Source of the DNA: Roseateles_B sp041906185
GTDB taxonomy: Bacteria; Pseudomonadota; Gammaproteobacteria; Burkholderiales; Burkholderiaceae_C
NCBI GenBank assembly: GCA_041906185.1
Contig: JAYRJQ010000002.1
Coordinates: 124,001 to 188,000, forward strand
Length of the DNA: 64,000 nt
Direction: 5' to 3'
Shown: one piece after another, positions 19,055 to 28,741 of the stretch
How positions within the stretch are numbered: the stretch's first letter is position 1
Layout: each line of letters opens with the position of its first letter
Notes under the pieces: model-generated
What the model saw: the letters and a program-made list of their open reading frames with translations, nothing else
Databases searched by the model: none
Told to the model about the DNA's origin: nothing
Made by a program: the position numbers and the translations under genes

Positions 19055-20338
19055 ATGCCGGCCCCGGGGGACTTCGGCCACCAGCTCACCTGGCACGCGG
19101 TGCCGCGGCCGCAGTTCAGCGGCGGCAACGAGGTGCGCCTGCTGCAGGGCGGGGACGCGCTCTTCCCCGCGCAGGAGGCCGCCATCGCGGCGTCCCGGCA
19201 TGAGGTCTGGCTGGCGACCTACATCTTTCATCACGACGAGGCCGGCGCCTCGCTGGTGGCCGCGTTGCGCGGGGCCGCGGCGCGCGGCGTGCGCGTGCGC
19301 GTGGTGGTGGACGGCTTCGGCTCCAAGGCGAGCCTCGGCTGGCTGAGGGAGCGGCTCGACGGCAGCGGCGTGGCGCTGGCCATCTTCCGGCCCATGGACC
19401 GCTGGTGGCGCTGGCTGCAGCCCGGGCAGTTGCGGCGGCTGCACCAGAAGCTGTGCGTCGTCGACGGCGAGCAGGCCTTCGTGGGCGGCATCAACATCAT
19501 CGGCGACCGCATGGACCTGAACCACGGCGTGCTGGACGAGCCGCGCCTGGACTTCGCCTTCGGCCTGCGCGGCCCGGTGGTCGAGCCGGTGCACCAGGCC
19601 GCCCGTGCGGTGTGGACGCGGGCCTGGCTGGGCCGCGACTTCGGCGAGGAGCTGCTGGCCCTGGTGCGCAGCCCCGAGCCGCTGCAGCGCGTGCGCCGGC
19701 TCTTCGGCCGCCTGCGCATGCCCGGGCGCGAGCCGGCGGTCGTCGAGCAGGCGTTGCCGCCCGTGGCCGCGGCCTTCGTGCTGCGGGACAACCTCCGCCA
19801 GCGCCGCACCATCGAGCGCGCCTACATCGAGGCCATCCGCGGCGCGGAGCAGGCGGTGGATCTCGTCACGCCCTACTTCTACCCGGGCCGCGCCTTCCGC
19901 CGCGCGCTGCTGGGCGCCGCGAAGCGCGGTGTGCGCGTGCGCCTGCTGCTGCAGGGCAAGGTGGACTACCGCATCGCCGCCATGGCCGCCCATGCGCTGT
20001 ATGCCGAGCTGCTGAGCCGCGGCATCGAGATCCATGAGTACACCCAGGCCTTTCTGCATGCCAAGGTCGCGGTGGTGGACGGCCGATGGGCGACGGTGGG
20101 CAGCTCCAACATCGACCCGCTCTCGCTGCTGCTGAACCTCGAGTCCAACGTTGTCGTCGAGGACGAGACCGTGGCCGGCGAGGTGGCCGCGGCCTTCGAG
20201 GCGGCGCTGGCGGGCTCGGTGCGCATCGCCGACGAGCAGGCCGTGGGCACCGGCCTGCAGGCCGTGCTGCGACGCGGGCTGGTGGCCTGGGCGGCGTATG
20301 TCTACCTGCGCGTGGCGGGGGCGACGGGCCGGTATTGA
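19055..20338 (+). CDS. clsB: cardiolipin synthase B-type phospholipase D protein
   Basis: A 427-residue PLD-superfamily enzyme expected to make cardiolipin by phosphatidyl transfer at the inner membrane. Two HKD motifs are clear: HQKLCVVDGEQAFVGGIN in the first half and HAKVAVVDGRWATVGSSN in the second. No N-terminal transmembrane helices are present, which fits ClsB rather than ClsA. It follows the EEP gene by 3 bp. The gene ends convergently with the small secreted protein gene at 20373. The exact substrate specificity is inferred. Confidence 0.88.
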   Translation: MPAPGDFGHQLTWHAVPRPQFSGGNEVRLLQGGDALFPAQEAAIAASRHEVWLATYIFHHDEAGASLVAALRGAAARGVRVRVVVDGFGSKASLGWLRERLDGSGVALAIFRPMDRWWRWLQPGQLRRLHQKLCVVDGEQAFVGGINIIGDRMDLNHGVLDEPRLDFAFGLRGPVVEPVHQAARAVWTRAWLGRDFGEELLALVRSPEPLQRVRRLFGRLRMPGREPAVVEQALPPVAAAFVLRDNLRQRRTIERAYIEAIRGAEQAVDLVTPYFYPGRAFRRALLGAAKRGVRVRLLLQGKVDYRIAAMAAHALYAELLSRGIEIHEYTQAFLHAKVAVVDGRWATVGSSNIDPLSLLLNLESNVVVEDETVAGEVAAAFEAALAGSVRIADEQAVGTGLQAVLRRGLVAWAAYVYLRVAGATGRY

Positions 20339-20372
20339 CGCCACCCGGGCAAGCCGGGCGCCCTGGCGGGAC

Positions 20373-20600
20373 TCAGGACTTGCAGACGTCCTTGCACTTG
20401 AGCCGGATCTTCTCCTCTTCCTTTTCGGTCAGCGGCTTGCCGTCCTTGCTGTCTTCCTTGGCGCGGCGCGTCAGGGTCTCGACGCAGCGTTCAAAGCAGG
20501 CCTGGGCGTCCCACTCGGCGCTGGCGCTGAGGGCAAAGGCCAGGCAGGCGGCCAGCAGGACGGCGTTGCGGGGCGAGGGGCGCGGAACGTTCATGGGCAT
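20373..20600 (-). CDS. secreted Cys-rich mini-protein (twin CX3C)
   Basis: A 75-residue protein with a hydrophobic signal peptide (about 12-28, ending ALSASA) and a roughly 47-residue charged mature part. The mature part holds four Cys in two CX3C motifs, CFERC and CKDVC, separated by a Lys/Glu-rich helix. Such paired motifs can form a two-disulfide helical hairpin. I do not recognise a family. ATG 20600 is used; an in-frame ATG at 20594 is an alternative, and neither has a good Shine-Dalgarno. It lies 41 bp downstream of the tethered glutaredoxin gene on the same strand, possibly in the same operon. Confidence 0.62.
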   Translation of the reverse strand: MPMNVPRPSPRNAVLLAACLAFALSASAEWDAQACFERCVETLTRRAKEDSKDGKPLTEKEEEKIRLKCKDVCKS

Positions 20601-20641
20601 GTGGAGGGGCAGGGGCCAGGAGGAAGGGAAGGGGCGCCGCG

Positions 20642-21067
20642 TCAGCGTGCGGGCCCGCGGGGAAGTGGTGCGATCAGCCGGTCGATGTCGGCCGGCCGGA
20701 AGCCGACGAGATGGCCGTGCCGCGTGACGAGCAGCGGCACCGCGCCAGCGGCCAGGCGGCGGTACTCGTCGAGGGCCCGCGCGTCCGTCGCGAGGTCCAG
20801 GTCGTTGAAGGCGATGCCGGCCGCCTGCAGATGCTGGCGCGCCGCGGCGCAGGGCGGGCAGTGGCGGGTGCCGTAGAGCGAGACGGCTGCGGCCCGGTGC
20901 GACAGCAGCGGGGCGTGGTCGCCGGGCACGACGGCGGACAGGCTGCGCCTCGCGAGGCGCGCGGCGACCTGCCCGACGGGCACGGCGAGGCCGATGGCGA
21001 CGAGGCCCAGCAGTGCCGTCAGTAGCTTGCGGTGCCGAGGCAGGACGGCGGCCCCGGCCGCGCTCAC
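20642..21067 (-). CDS. membrane-tethered glutaredoxin-like protein
   Basis: A 141-residue protein with one hydrophobic segment at about 15-34 (LTALLGLVAIGLAVPVG), followed by a glutaredoxin-fold domain. VSLYGTRHCPPC holds the redox motif CPPC, the cis-proline motif is AVPLL, and the end is a helix. The N terminus is basic (RHRK), suggesting N-in topology with the redox domain in the periplasm, but Arg residues after the segment make this uncertain. The start is a GTG at 21067 that overlaps the stop of the TonB-receptor gene (GTGA), so translation is coupled; the longer open frame upstream is a shadow of that gene. Role unknown. Confidence 0.78.
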   Translation of the reverse strand: MSAAGAAVLPRHRKLLTALLGLVAIGLAVPVGQVAARLARRSLSAVVPGDHAPLLSHRAAAVSLYGTRHCPPCAAARQHLQAAGIAFNDLDLATDARALDEYRRLAAGAVPLLVTRHGHLVGFRPADIDRLIAPLPRGPAR

Positions 21068-23271
21068 GGCTTCAACTCCAGCTGCACGCCCACGCGCGCG
21101 AAGCTCGGGCGCTGCACCTGCTGGCGCAGCGGCGCCAGGCCGTCTTCCTGCAGCCATGCTTCGGACCGGGCGTCCCGCTGCCGCAGATTGCTGGCCTGCA
21201 GCCGCAGGCGCAGCGTCGGGCTGAAGGTCCAGCTCAGCGTGGCGCTCAGGTCCTCCCGGCGAGAGACGAAGAGCCGGCGGTTCTCGCCCGTCTGCGTCCA
21301 CAGGCCCGGCGTCCAGCTGGCATCCACGCTCCACTCCAGCGGATGCGCACGGAGCTTCTGCTTGAGCCCGAGCTTGAAGCCCCAGGGCGCCTGCTCGGCC
21401 AGGTGGTTGTCCGGGCCGCTGAGCGTCTTCAGGCGCGAGCGCGCCAGGTTCAGCCCGCCGCGCCATTCGAGGGCCTGCACCGCGGGCGTCCACGCCGCGA
21501 GCTTGCCGCGCGCCTCCGCGCTGAGCCCGTAAGTCCAGGCCTCGCCGAGGTTCACCGGCCGCAGCACGTAGCGCCCCTCGGGCGCCCAGGCCGTGTCGAG
21601 GCGCAGCAGCGCCTGGCCGATCACCTCGTGCAGGCGCCGGCCGAAGGCCTCGAGCGTCCAGCGCGGATCGCCCTGCGTGGTCTCGAAGGCGAGGTTCACG
21701 CCGTCGGCCACTTCGGGGCGCAGCGCGGGATTGCCGACGCTGTCCGCCGTGTCCGGCGTGTTGGGGCCGCAGGGGAGCTGGACGGGGCAGGGCGCCAGCG
21801 GGTTCAGCTGCGGTCGCGCGGCCAGCTGGTGGGACTCGGGCGCGTTGAAGCTGCGTGCGAGGGACAGGCGCAGGCGCTGCGCCCCCTGGGCATCGAGCTT
21901 CCAGGCCAGATGGGCCGACGGCGAGCTGATCGCGCTGCGGCTGTCGGATGACAGCAGGCCGTCGATCTGCTCCCAGCGGCGCCGCTCATGGCTCAGCCCC
22001 AGGTTCAGGGCCCAGCGCGGGCTCAGCGTCCACTCGTCCTGCACAAAGGCGCTCAGGCTCTGATGGCGAGTCTCACGCTCAGGGCCGAACAGCGCCAGCG
22101 TGGGGTCCGTCTGGCCGTCCTGCTGCTGATCCAGCTGCTGGTGTTCCCGCGCCTGGAACCACGTCGTGCCGGCCTTGAGCTCGTGCGCATCCGTCCAGCT
22201 GCCGCTCCAGTCCAGCTTGAGGCGCAGCTGATGGCGCCGCGTCTGCTCGGTGCCGGTCCGCAGCGTCGGTGTGTCCGCACCCCACAGCGCCGTTCGGTGG
22301 CTGCGGCGATCGATGAGCATCCGCCCTGGCGCGACCTCCAGGTCCAACTCCTGGCCGGAGGGCAGGCCGCGGTGCCACTTGACGGGCATCTCCAGCAGTT
22401 GCAGGCGGCCGGAGGCGTCCGTCTGGCTGGTAGGCAGGCTGCTGGTGTGGAGGCCATCAGGTGTGGCATCGGTGCGGCGCTGACGCGCCAGCCCGGTCTG
22501 CATGAGGAGGATCGAGGGCTCGGCCTCCCAGCGCTCCTGCTCGCCGCGCGGCCAGGTCCAGGTGCTGGCGGCGCTGAGCGAGCTGCTGCTGTCCATGCCG
22601 TGTTCCTGCGTCTGCTGCAGGGCCTGTGAACTGCCCGGTGCTTCGCGGGACAGCGCCTCCGCCTGCCGCAGGTCCGTCTGGCGCCTGCCGAGGGAGACGC
22701 GGTTGGCGAGCCGCCAGGCCGCGCCGTGCGGGCTGAGCGTCTGGCTGGCCGCCACGCTCGTGTCCATGCCGGCGCGGCTGCCGCCGGCACCCACGCGCCA
22801 GCTTTCCTGGCCGCTGCTCAGGCCGGATCGCGTCACCACATTGATCGTGCCCGCCACGCCATACGGGCCGAACTCGGCCAGGCTGCCCTTGACGATCTCG
22901 ATGCGCTCGACGTGGACGAGGTCCATCTCCAGCGGCGATCGACCCGCGGGGGGCGGGGCGCCGTTGAGCAGGATCTGGGTGTAGCCCGGCATCCCGAGCA
23001 GGCCCACGCGGCCCGTGCCGGACACCGTCACGCCCGGCTCCTGCTTCAGCACGTCCTGCACCTGCGTCTGGCCGCCGGCCTCGATGGCTTTGCGGCCGAT
23101 GACGCGCTTGCCGGCGAGGAAATCGCGGCGCTCGCCGGCCTCCTCGGCACGGCCGTTGACTTCAACCTTCGGGAGGTTCGGCTGCGGGGGCGCCTCCTGC
23201 GCCCGCGCCGCGCCTGGCGCCATCAGCAGCCAGCACAGGGCCTGCAGCCCTGCGGCACGTTGGATCGACAC
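21064..23271 (-). CDS. TonB-dependent outer-membrane receptor
   Basis: A 735-residue receptor: signal peptide ending AARAQ (about residue 25) and a plug domain (about 35-150) with VQDVLKQEPGVTVSG and IEIVKGSLAEFGPYGVAGTINVVT. The 22-strand barrel ends in VGVQLELKP. It takes up a scarce ligand (siderophore, cobalamin, metal complex or sugar); which one cannot be read. The start is GTG at 23271; no in-frame ATG gives a complete signal peptide. Its stop overlaps the GTG of the tethered glutaredoxin gene. A periplasmic binding protein gene lies 74 bp upstream on the same strand. Confidence 0.9.
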   Translation of the reverse strand: MSIQRAAGLQALCWLLMAPGAARAQEAPPQPNLPKVEVNGRAEEAGERRDFLAGKRVIGRKAIEAGGQTQVQDVLKQEPGVTVSGTGRVGLLGMPGYTQILLNGAPPPAGRSPLEMDLVHVERIEIVKGSLAEFGPYGVAGTINVVTRSGLSSGQESWRVGAGGSRAGMDTSVAASQTLSPHGAAWRLANRVSLGRRQTDLRQAEALSREAPGSSQALQQTQEHGMDSSSSLSAASTWTWPRGEQERWEAEPSILLMQTGLARQRRTDATPDGLHTSSLPTSQTDASGRLQLLEMPVKWHRGLPSGQELDLEVAPGRMLIDRRSHRTALWGADTPTLRTGTEQTRRHQLRLKLDWSGSWTDAHELKAGTTWFQAREHQQLDQQQDGQTDPTLALFGPERETRHQSLSAFVQDEWTLSPRWALNLGLSHERRRWEQIDGLLSSDSRSAISSPSAHLAWKLDAQGAQRLRLSLARSFNAPESHQLAARPQLNPLAPCPVQLPCGPNTPDTADSVGNPALRPEVADGVNLAFETTQGDPRWTLEAFGRRLHEVIGQALLRLDTAWAPEGRYVLRPVNLGEAWTYGLSAEARGKLAAWTPAVQALEWRGGLNLARSRLKTLSGPDNHLAEQAPWGFKLGLKQKLRAHPLEWSVDASWTPGLWTQTGENRRLFVSRREDLSATLSWTFSPTLRLRLQASNLRQRDARSEAWLQEDGLAPLRQQVQRPSFARVGVQLELKP

Positions 23272-23345
23272 GGCATCTCATGGGAATTCGATGGCCGCGC
23301 AGTATACGGGTCAGGCCGCGGGGCGCCGCCGCGGCCCTCAGCGCG

Positions 23346-24437
23346 TCAGGAGCTGCGCATCAGGACCTGCGCATCGAAGTGGTAGCGCGCCTGCCCCGGG
23401 TTGAGCAGGCGGCTGTAGCGACGGAAGTCCAGCTCGGCCAGACCCTTGCCGTGGCGGGCGAGGTAGCGCGACGCGTCCTGCTCGCTGAAGAGCATGAACA
23501 TGCCCTGCTGCTGCATCAGCCCCAGGTCCTTGAAGTCGCGGCCGCGGTGGTGGTCGTGGATCATCACGAGCGCCCAGGCGCCGCACAGGAAATGGCCGCC
23601 GGCCAGCGCGCTGAGCTCGCCGCGGACGCGCGCCTGCATGGCCTCGGCGGAGGTGTTGATGGCGGAGAAGAGCAGCTGCCGTCCGGGCTCCCGCTGCAGC
23701 CGGCGCGCCGACTCCATGGCGCCGAAGGCCATCTGGTCCGACCCCGCCCACAGCAGGCTGGCGGACGGGTAGGCGGCCAGCAGCTCGGTCGCGACCTCGG
23801 CGGCCTGCTCCTTCCTGAAATCACCGAAGCCGACGTGGTCCAGCACCACGTCGGGCTGTGCCGCCACCGCGCGGCGCATGCCCTCGGTGCGGGCGATGGA
23901 CACGGGCGTGGAGCGGTCGCCGGCGATGGCGATCAGGTGCAGCTTGCCGTCGGGCGCCTGCAGACGGCGGCGGCGCCCCTGGTCGATCAGGGCGCGCGCC
24001 GTGAGAAAGCCCGCTTCCTCGGCGTCCGGCTCCAGGCTGCCGATCAGCAGCGGCAGCCCCTCCCGCGGTGCCCAGGCCTGGCGCTCCTGCGGCAGCAGGC
24101 CGCTGAAGGCGGCAAAGGTCTTGATGCCGGCGGCCGCCAGGATGCGCGCGCTCTCGACGAGCACGCCCTTCTCGTTGGCCACCACCACGTAGTCGGGGCG
24201 CCGGGCCGGCGGGCGCGCGGCGAGCTCGCGGGCCAGCTGCAGGGCGCGGACGGGGTCGCGCTCGGCGAACTGCTGCTCGAAGGGCTGGCCGAGGCTGCGG
24301 GCCGCCTGCTGCATGGCCTCGCCGGCGCTCACCCAGTAGGTCTCGTCATGCAGGCCCGGGTTGATGAAGGCCACGCGCTGGGCGTGGGCAGCCAGCGCCA
24401 TCAGGCTGCAGACGAACAGGAACAACAGGGCACGCAT
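23346..24437 (-). CDS. orphan periplasmic substrate-binding protein (type 1, RbsB/LacI-like)
   Basis: A 363-residue exported protein: signal peptide MRALLFLFVCSLMALAAHAQ. The mature part has the type 1 periplasmic-binding-protein pattern: RVAFINPG first strand, PDYVVVANEKG, LHLIAIAGD, GMRRAV and LLWAGSDQMAFGAMES near 230-245. No ABC permease or ATPase gene is nearby, so it may serve a distant transporter or act as a sensor ligand for signalling. Paired with the TonB receptor gene 74 bp downstream it may take part in uptake of the same ligand. A nested palindrome lies 45-64 bp upstream of its ATG. Confidence 0.8.
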   Translation of the reverse strand: MRALLFLFVCSLMALAAHAQRVAFINPGLHDETYWVSAGEAMQQAARSLGQPFEQQFAERDPVRALQLARELAARPPARRPDYVVVANEKGVLVESARILAAAGIKTFAAFSGLLPQERQAWAPREGLPLLIGSLEPDAEEAGFLTARALIDQGRRRRLQAPDGKLHLIAIAGDRSTPVSIARTEGMRRAVAAQPDVVLDHVGFGDFRKEQAAEVATELLAAYPSASLLWAGSDQMAFGAMESARRLQREPGRQLLFSAINTSAEAMQARVRGELSALAGGHFLCGAWALVMIHDHHRGRDFKDLGLMQQQGMFMLFSEQDASRYLARHGKGLAELDFRRYSRLLNPGQARYHFDAQVLMRSS

Positions 24438-24481
24438 GACATCGGGATCAGGGGGAACCCGGATTGTCCGCCGCAGAGCGC

Positions 24482-24501
24482 CTTGAGTTACCTCAAGTAA
24501 C
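24482..24501. promoter_or_regulatory. nested palindrome upstream of the binding-protein gene
   Basis: Two overlapping inverted repeats: CTTGAG-TTAC-CTCAAG (24482-24497) and GTTAC-CTCAA-GTAAC (24487-24501). They lie 45-64 bp upstream of the start codon at 24437, a position suited to an operator. The regulator is unknown. Confidence 0.4.
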
Positions 24502-24535
24502 AGGAGTGCCCACTGCGGGTGCGCCGCACTTCACG

Positions 24536-24576
24536 AAAAAAGGGCCCCGCCCCCCTCAGGCGAGGGGGCGGGGCCC
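24536..24576 (-). terminator. intrinsic terminator of hutH
   Basis: Perfect 13-bp GC stem (GGGCCCCGCCCCC at 24542-24554 with its complement at 24564-24576) and a 9-nt loop, followed on the minus strand by six T. It lies 21 bp beyond the hutH stop. Confidence 0.93.
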
Positions 24577-24597
24577 GAGGCGGCCGAGCCGCGAGGC

Positions 24598-26145
24598 TCA
24601 GGGCAGGACGCGCAGCTGGCCCACGCGGCCGGCCAGAGCGGACAGCTCGCCGCCCTCGACCAGGGCGAAGGCGCGCTCGATGTCCGGTGCCAGGTAGTGG
24701 GCCGTCGGCATGGCGCGGCAGTCGCGGCGCACCAGGGCGTGGGCCTGCTCCAGGGCGCCGGAGCTCTTCAGCGGGCGCAGGAACTCGATGCCCTGGGCCG
24801 CGGCCAGCAGCTCGATGCCGATGATGTGCGCGGTGTTGTCCAGCATCGGGCCGAGGCGGCGGGCGCCGAAGGTGGCCATGGAGACGTGGTCCTCCTGGTT
24901 CGCGCTGGTGGGCAGGGAGTCCACGCTGGCGGGGTGGGCCAGGCTCTTGTTCTCGCTGGCCAGGGCGGCGGCGGTCACGTGGGCGATCATGAAGCCCGAG
25001 TTCAGACCCGCGTTGGCGGTCAGGAAGGGCGGCAGGCGCGAGACGCCGGCATCGATCAGCATGGCGATGCGGCGCTCGGCGATGGCGCCCACCTCGGCGA
25101 TGGCGCAGGCCAGGGCATCGGCGGCCAGGGCGACGGGCTCGGCGTGGAAGTTGCCGCCCGAGACCATGTAGCTCGTGCCGTCCTCCTGGGCGAAGACCAG
25201 CGGGTTGTCGGTGACGGCATTGGCCTCGCGCAGCAGCACGTCACGCACATAGCGGGACTGGTCCAGGCAGGCGCCCATCACCTGGGGCTGGCAGCGCAGG
25301 CAGTAGGGGTCCTGCACGCGCTCGTCGCCTTCCTTGTGCGACGCGCGGATGGCGCTGCCGGCCAGCAGCTGGCGGTAGGCCTTCGCGGCCTCGATCTGAC
25401 CGGGCTGGCCCCGGACCTCGTGGATGCGCGGATCGAAGGGGCCGTCGCTGCCGCGGGCGGCGTCGAGGCTCAGCGCGCCCGACACGATGGCGGCGGCATA
25501 GACCGTCTCGAAGCGCAGCAGGCCTTCCAGCGCCAGGGCGGTGGAGGTCTGGGTGCCGTTGATCAGGGCCAGGCCTTCCTTGGCCTGCAGCACCAGCGGC
25601 TGGAGGCCAGCGGCCCGCAGCGCCTCGCCGGCGGGGCGGCGCTCGCCGTTCACCAGCATCTCGCCTTCGCCCAGCAGGGCCAGCGTCATGTGCGACAGCG
25701 GTGCCAGGTCACCCGAGGCGCCCACCGAGCCCTGGCTCGGCACATAGGGCACGAGGCCGGCGTTGAAGACGTCCAGCAGGCTCTGCACGACTTCTTCGCG
25801 CACGCCCGAGAAGCCGCGGGCCAGCGAGGCGGCCTTGGTGGCCAGCATCAGGCGCACGACGCTGGGCGCCAGCGGCGCGCCCACGCCCACGCAGTGCGAG
25901 CGGATCAGGTTGAACTGCAGCGTGGCGAGGTCGTCCTTGCTGATGCGGGTGGAGGCCAGCTTGCCGAAGCCGGTGTTCACGCCGTACACGGCGGCATCGC
26001 CGGCGGCATGGGCCTGCACGATGGCGGCGGAGCGGCGGATGGTCTCCTGCGCGGAGGCGTGCAGGGCGATGCGCACGCCGCCGTTGCGGATCTGGCGCAG
26101 CTGGTCCAGCGTCAGCTGGCCGGGGGTCAATTCGAGAGTGGTCAT
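24598..26145 (-). CDS. hutH: histidine ammonia-lyase
   Basis: First step of histidine degradation: elimination of ammonia to give urocanate, cytosolic. The 515 residues match the family. The self-forming MIO electrophile comes from Ala143-Ser144-Gly145 within GSVGASGDLAPLSH. Other conserved elements are YGVNTGFG (53-60) and FHAEPVA further on. It is the promoter-distal gene of hutU-hutH on the minus strand; a strong terminator follows. The 78-bp gap to hutU contains a full copy of the dispersed motif. Confidence 0.98.
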   Translation of the reverse strand: MTTLELTPGQLTLDQLRQIRNGGVRIALHASAQETIRRSAAIVQAHAAGDAAVYGVNTGFGKLASTRISKDDLATLQFNLIRSHCVGVGAPLAPSVVRLMLATKAASLARGFSGVREEVVQSLLDVFNAGLVPYVPSQGSVGASGDLAPLSHMTLALLGEGEMLVNGERRPAGEALRAAGLQPLVLQAKEGLALINGTQTSTALALEGLLRFETVYAAAIVSGALSLDAARGSDGPFDPRIHEVRGQPGQIEAAKAYRQLLAGSAIRASHKEGDERVQDPYCLRCQPQVMGACLDQSRYVRDVLLREANAVTDNPLVFAQEDGTSYMVSGGNFHAEPVALAADALACAIAEVGAIAERRIAMLIDAGVSRLPPFLTANAGLNSGFMIAHVTAAALASENKSLAHPASVDSLPTSANQEDHVSMATFGARRLGPMLDNTAHIIGIELLAAAQGIEFLRPLKSSGALEQAHALVRRDCRAMPTAHYLAPDIERAFALVEGGELSALAGRVGQLRVLP

Positions 26146-26178
26146 TGGGTGGGTGTTCTGTGAGTCCGGAGGAAGCCC

Positions 26179-26198
26179 GGGGTCAGGTCTTGCCTGCC
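26179..26198 (-). repeat. dispersed motif, copy 6 (full consensus, hutU-hutH spacer)
   Basis: On the minus strand GGCAGGCAAGACCTGACCCC, identical over 20 bases to copy 3. It lies inside the hutU-hutH operon spacer and is co-oriented with the genes. Confidence 0.7.
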
Positions 26199-26223
26199 CC
26201 GGTCCCGTGTGGCGATCGGCCGA

Positions 26224-27900
<1,677 letters not shown>

Positions 27901-27966
27901 GGGGAGTCTCCTGGTGGGGTCGTTCGATGCCGGCACGCCGGGGCGGCCGGGCCTGGAATGTGGCGG

Positions 27967-28002
27967 ACTCTAGTTGTCTATACAAGTAAAGTCAACTACC
28001 AT
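27967..28002. promoter_or_regulatory. divergent hutU/hutC promoters with HutC operator
   Basis: Minus strand: -35 TTGACT (27995-27990), 17-bp spacer, -10 TAGAGT (27972-27967), for hutU. Within that spacer lies TTGTCTATACAA (27974-27985), a near-palindrome matching the known HutC operator TTGTATATACAA except for one base. Plus strand: -35 TTGTCT (27974-27979), 17 bp, -10 TACCAT (27997-28002), for hutC. The operator therefore overlaps both promoters, allowing repression of hutU and autoregulation of hutC, relieved by urocanate in known systems. Confidence 0.8.
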
Positions 28003-28009
28003 CCCGGCC

Positions 28010-28741
28010 ATGGCAAGTCCTGCAGTTCCTGCTTCCAGCGGCCCCGGGCCGCAGTACCTCAAGGTCAAGAACCACCTGCGCGAGGGCATTGCCAGCGGCC
28101 GCTGGGTGCCCGGCGATCTGCTGCCATCCGAGGCCGAGCTCTCCGGCCAGTTCGGCCTCTCCCGCATGACGGTGAACCGCGCGCTGCGCGAGCTGCACCA
28201 GGAGGGGCTGGTCGAGCGCGTGCAGGGCGTGGGCAGCTTCGTCGCGCAGATCCACCGCATCTCGTCGACGCTCACCGTGCGCGACGTCCATGACGAGATC
28301 GCCGAGCGCGGCCACCGTCACGAGGCGCGCGTGGTGAGCCTCTCGCGCATCAAGGCCGACGAGGCCCAGGCCGCGCTGTTCGGGCTCAGGACCGGCGCCG
28401 CGCTGTTCCACAGCCTCATCGTCCATCTGGAGAACGGCGTGCCCATCCAGGTGGAGGACCGCCTCGTGAACCCGGCCTCCGCGCCGGGCTACCTCGACGT
28501 CGACTTCACGCAGACCACGCCCACGCACTACCTGCTCGAGGCGGCGCCGCTGTCGGAGGCGCGCTACACCATCGAGTCCTTGCTGCCGGGCGAGCAGGAC
28601 GCCAAACTCCTGGGCATCAGCCGGCGCGACCCCTGCCTGGTGGTCAAGCGGATCACCTTCAGCCGCGGCCAGCCCGTCACCCATGTGCGCCTGACCCACC
28701 CGGGCTCGCGCTACCTGCTGCAAGGGAGGTTCGAGACATGA
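28010..28741 (+). CDS. hutC: histidine-utilisation repressor HutC (GntR family)
   Basis: A 243-residue GntR/HutC-subfamily repressor that senses urocanate. The winged helix-turn-helix is at about 20-80 (GDLLPSEAELSGQFGLSRMT, then VNRALREL) and the UTRA effector domain at about 95-240, with the ending GSRYLLQGRF. ATG 28010 lies 7 bases after a -10-like TACCAT, with no Shine-Dalgarno, suggesting a leaderless message. It is divergent from hutU across the operator. Its stop overlaps the hutD start (ATGA), so hutC heads the hutCDIGF operon. Confidence 0.95.
   Translation: MASPAVPASSGPGPQYLKVKNHLREGIASGRWVPGDLLPSEAELSGQFGLSRMTVNRALRELHQEGLVERVQGVGSFVAQIHRISSTLTVRDVHDEIAERGHRHEARVVSLSRIKADEAQAALFGLRTGAALFHSLIVHLENGVPIQVEDRLVNPASAPGYLDVDFTQTTPTHYLLEAAPLSEARYTIESLLPGEQDAKLLGISRRDPCLVVKRITFSRGQPVTHVRLTHPGSRYLLQGRFET

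Noticed and set aside
20368..20383. GCAAGTCCTGAGTCCC at the stop of the mini-protein gene as a twelfth motif copy
   Set aside because: Three differences from the core and partly explained by coding of CKS. It is too weak to count, though it also supplies a stop codon.
27974..28009. Alternative TTG start for hutC
   Set aside because: It would place the start codon on the operator and promoter. The ATG at 28010 fits the family start and the -10 position.
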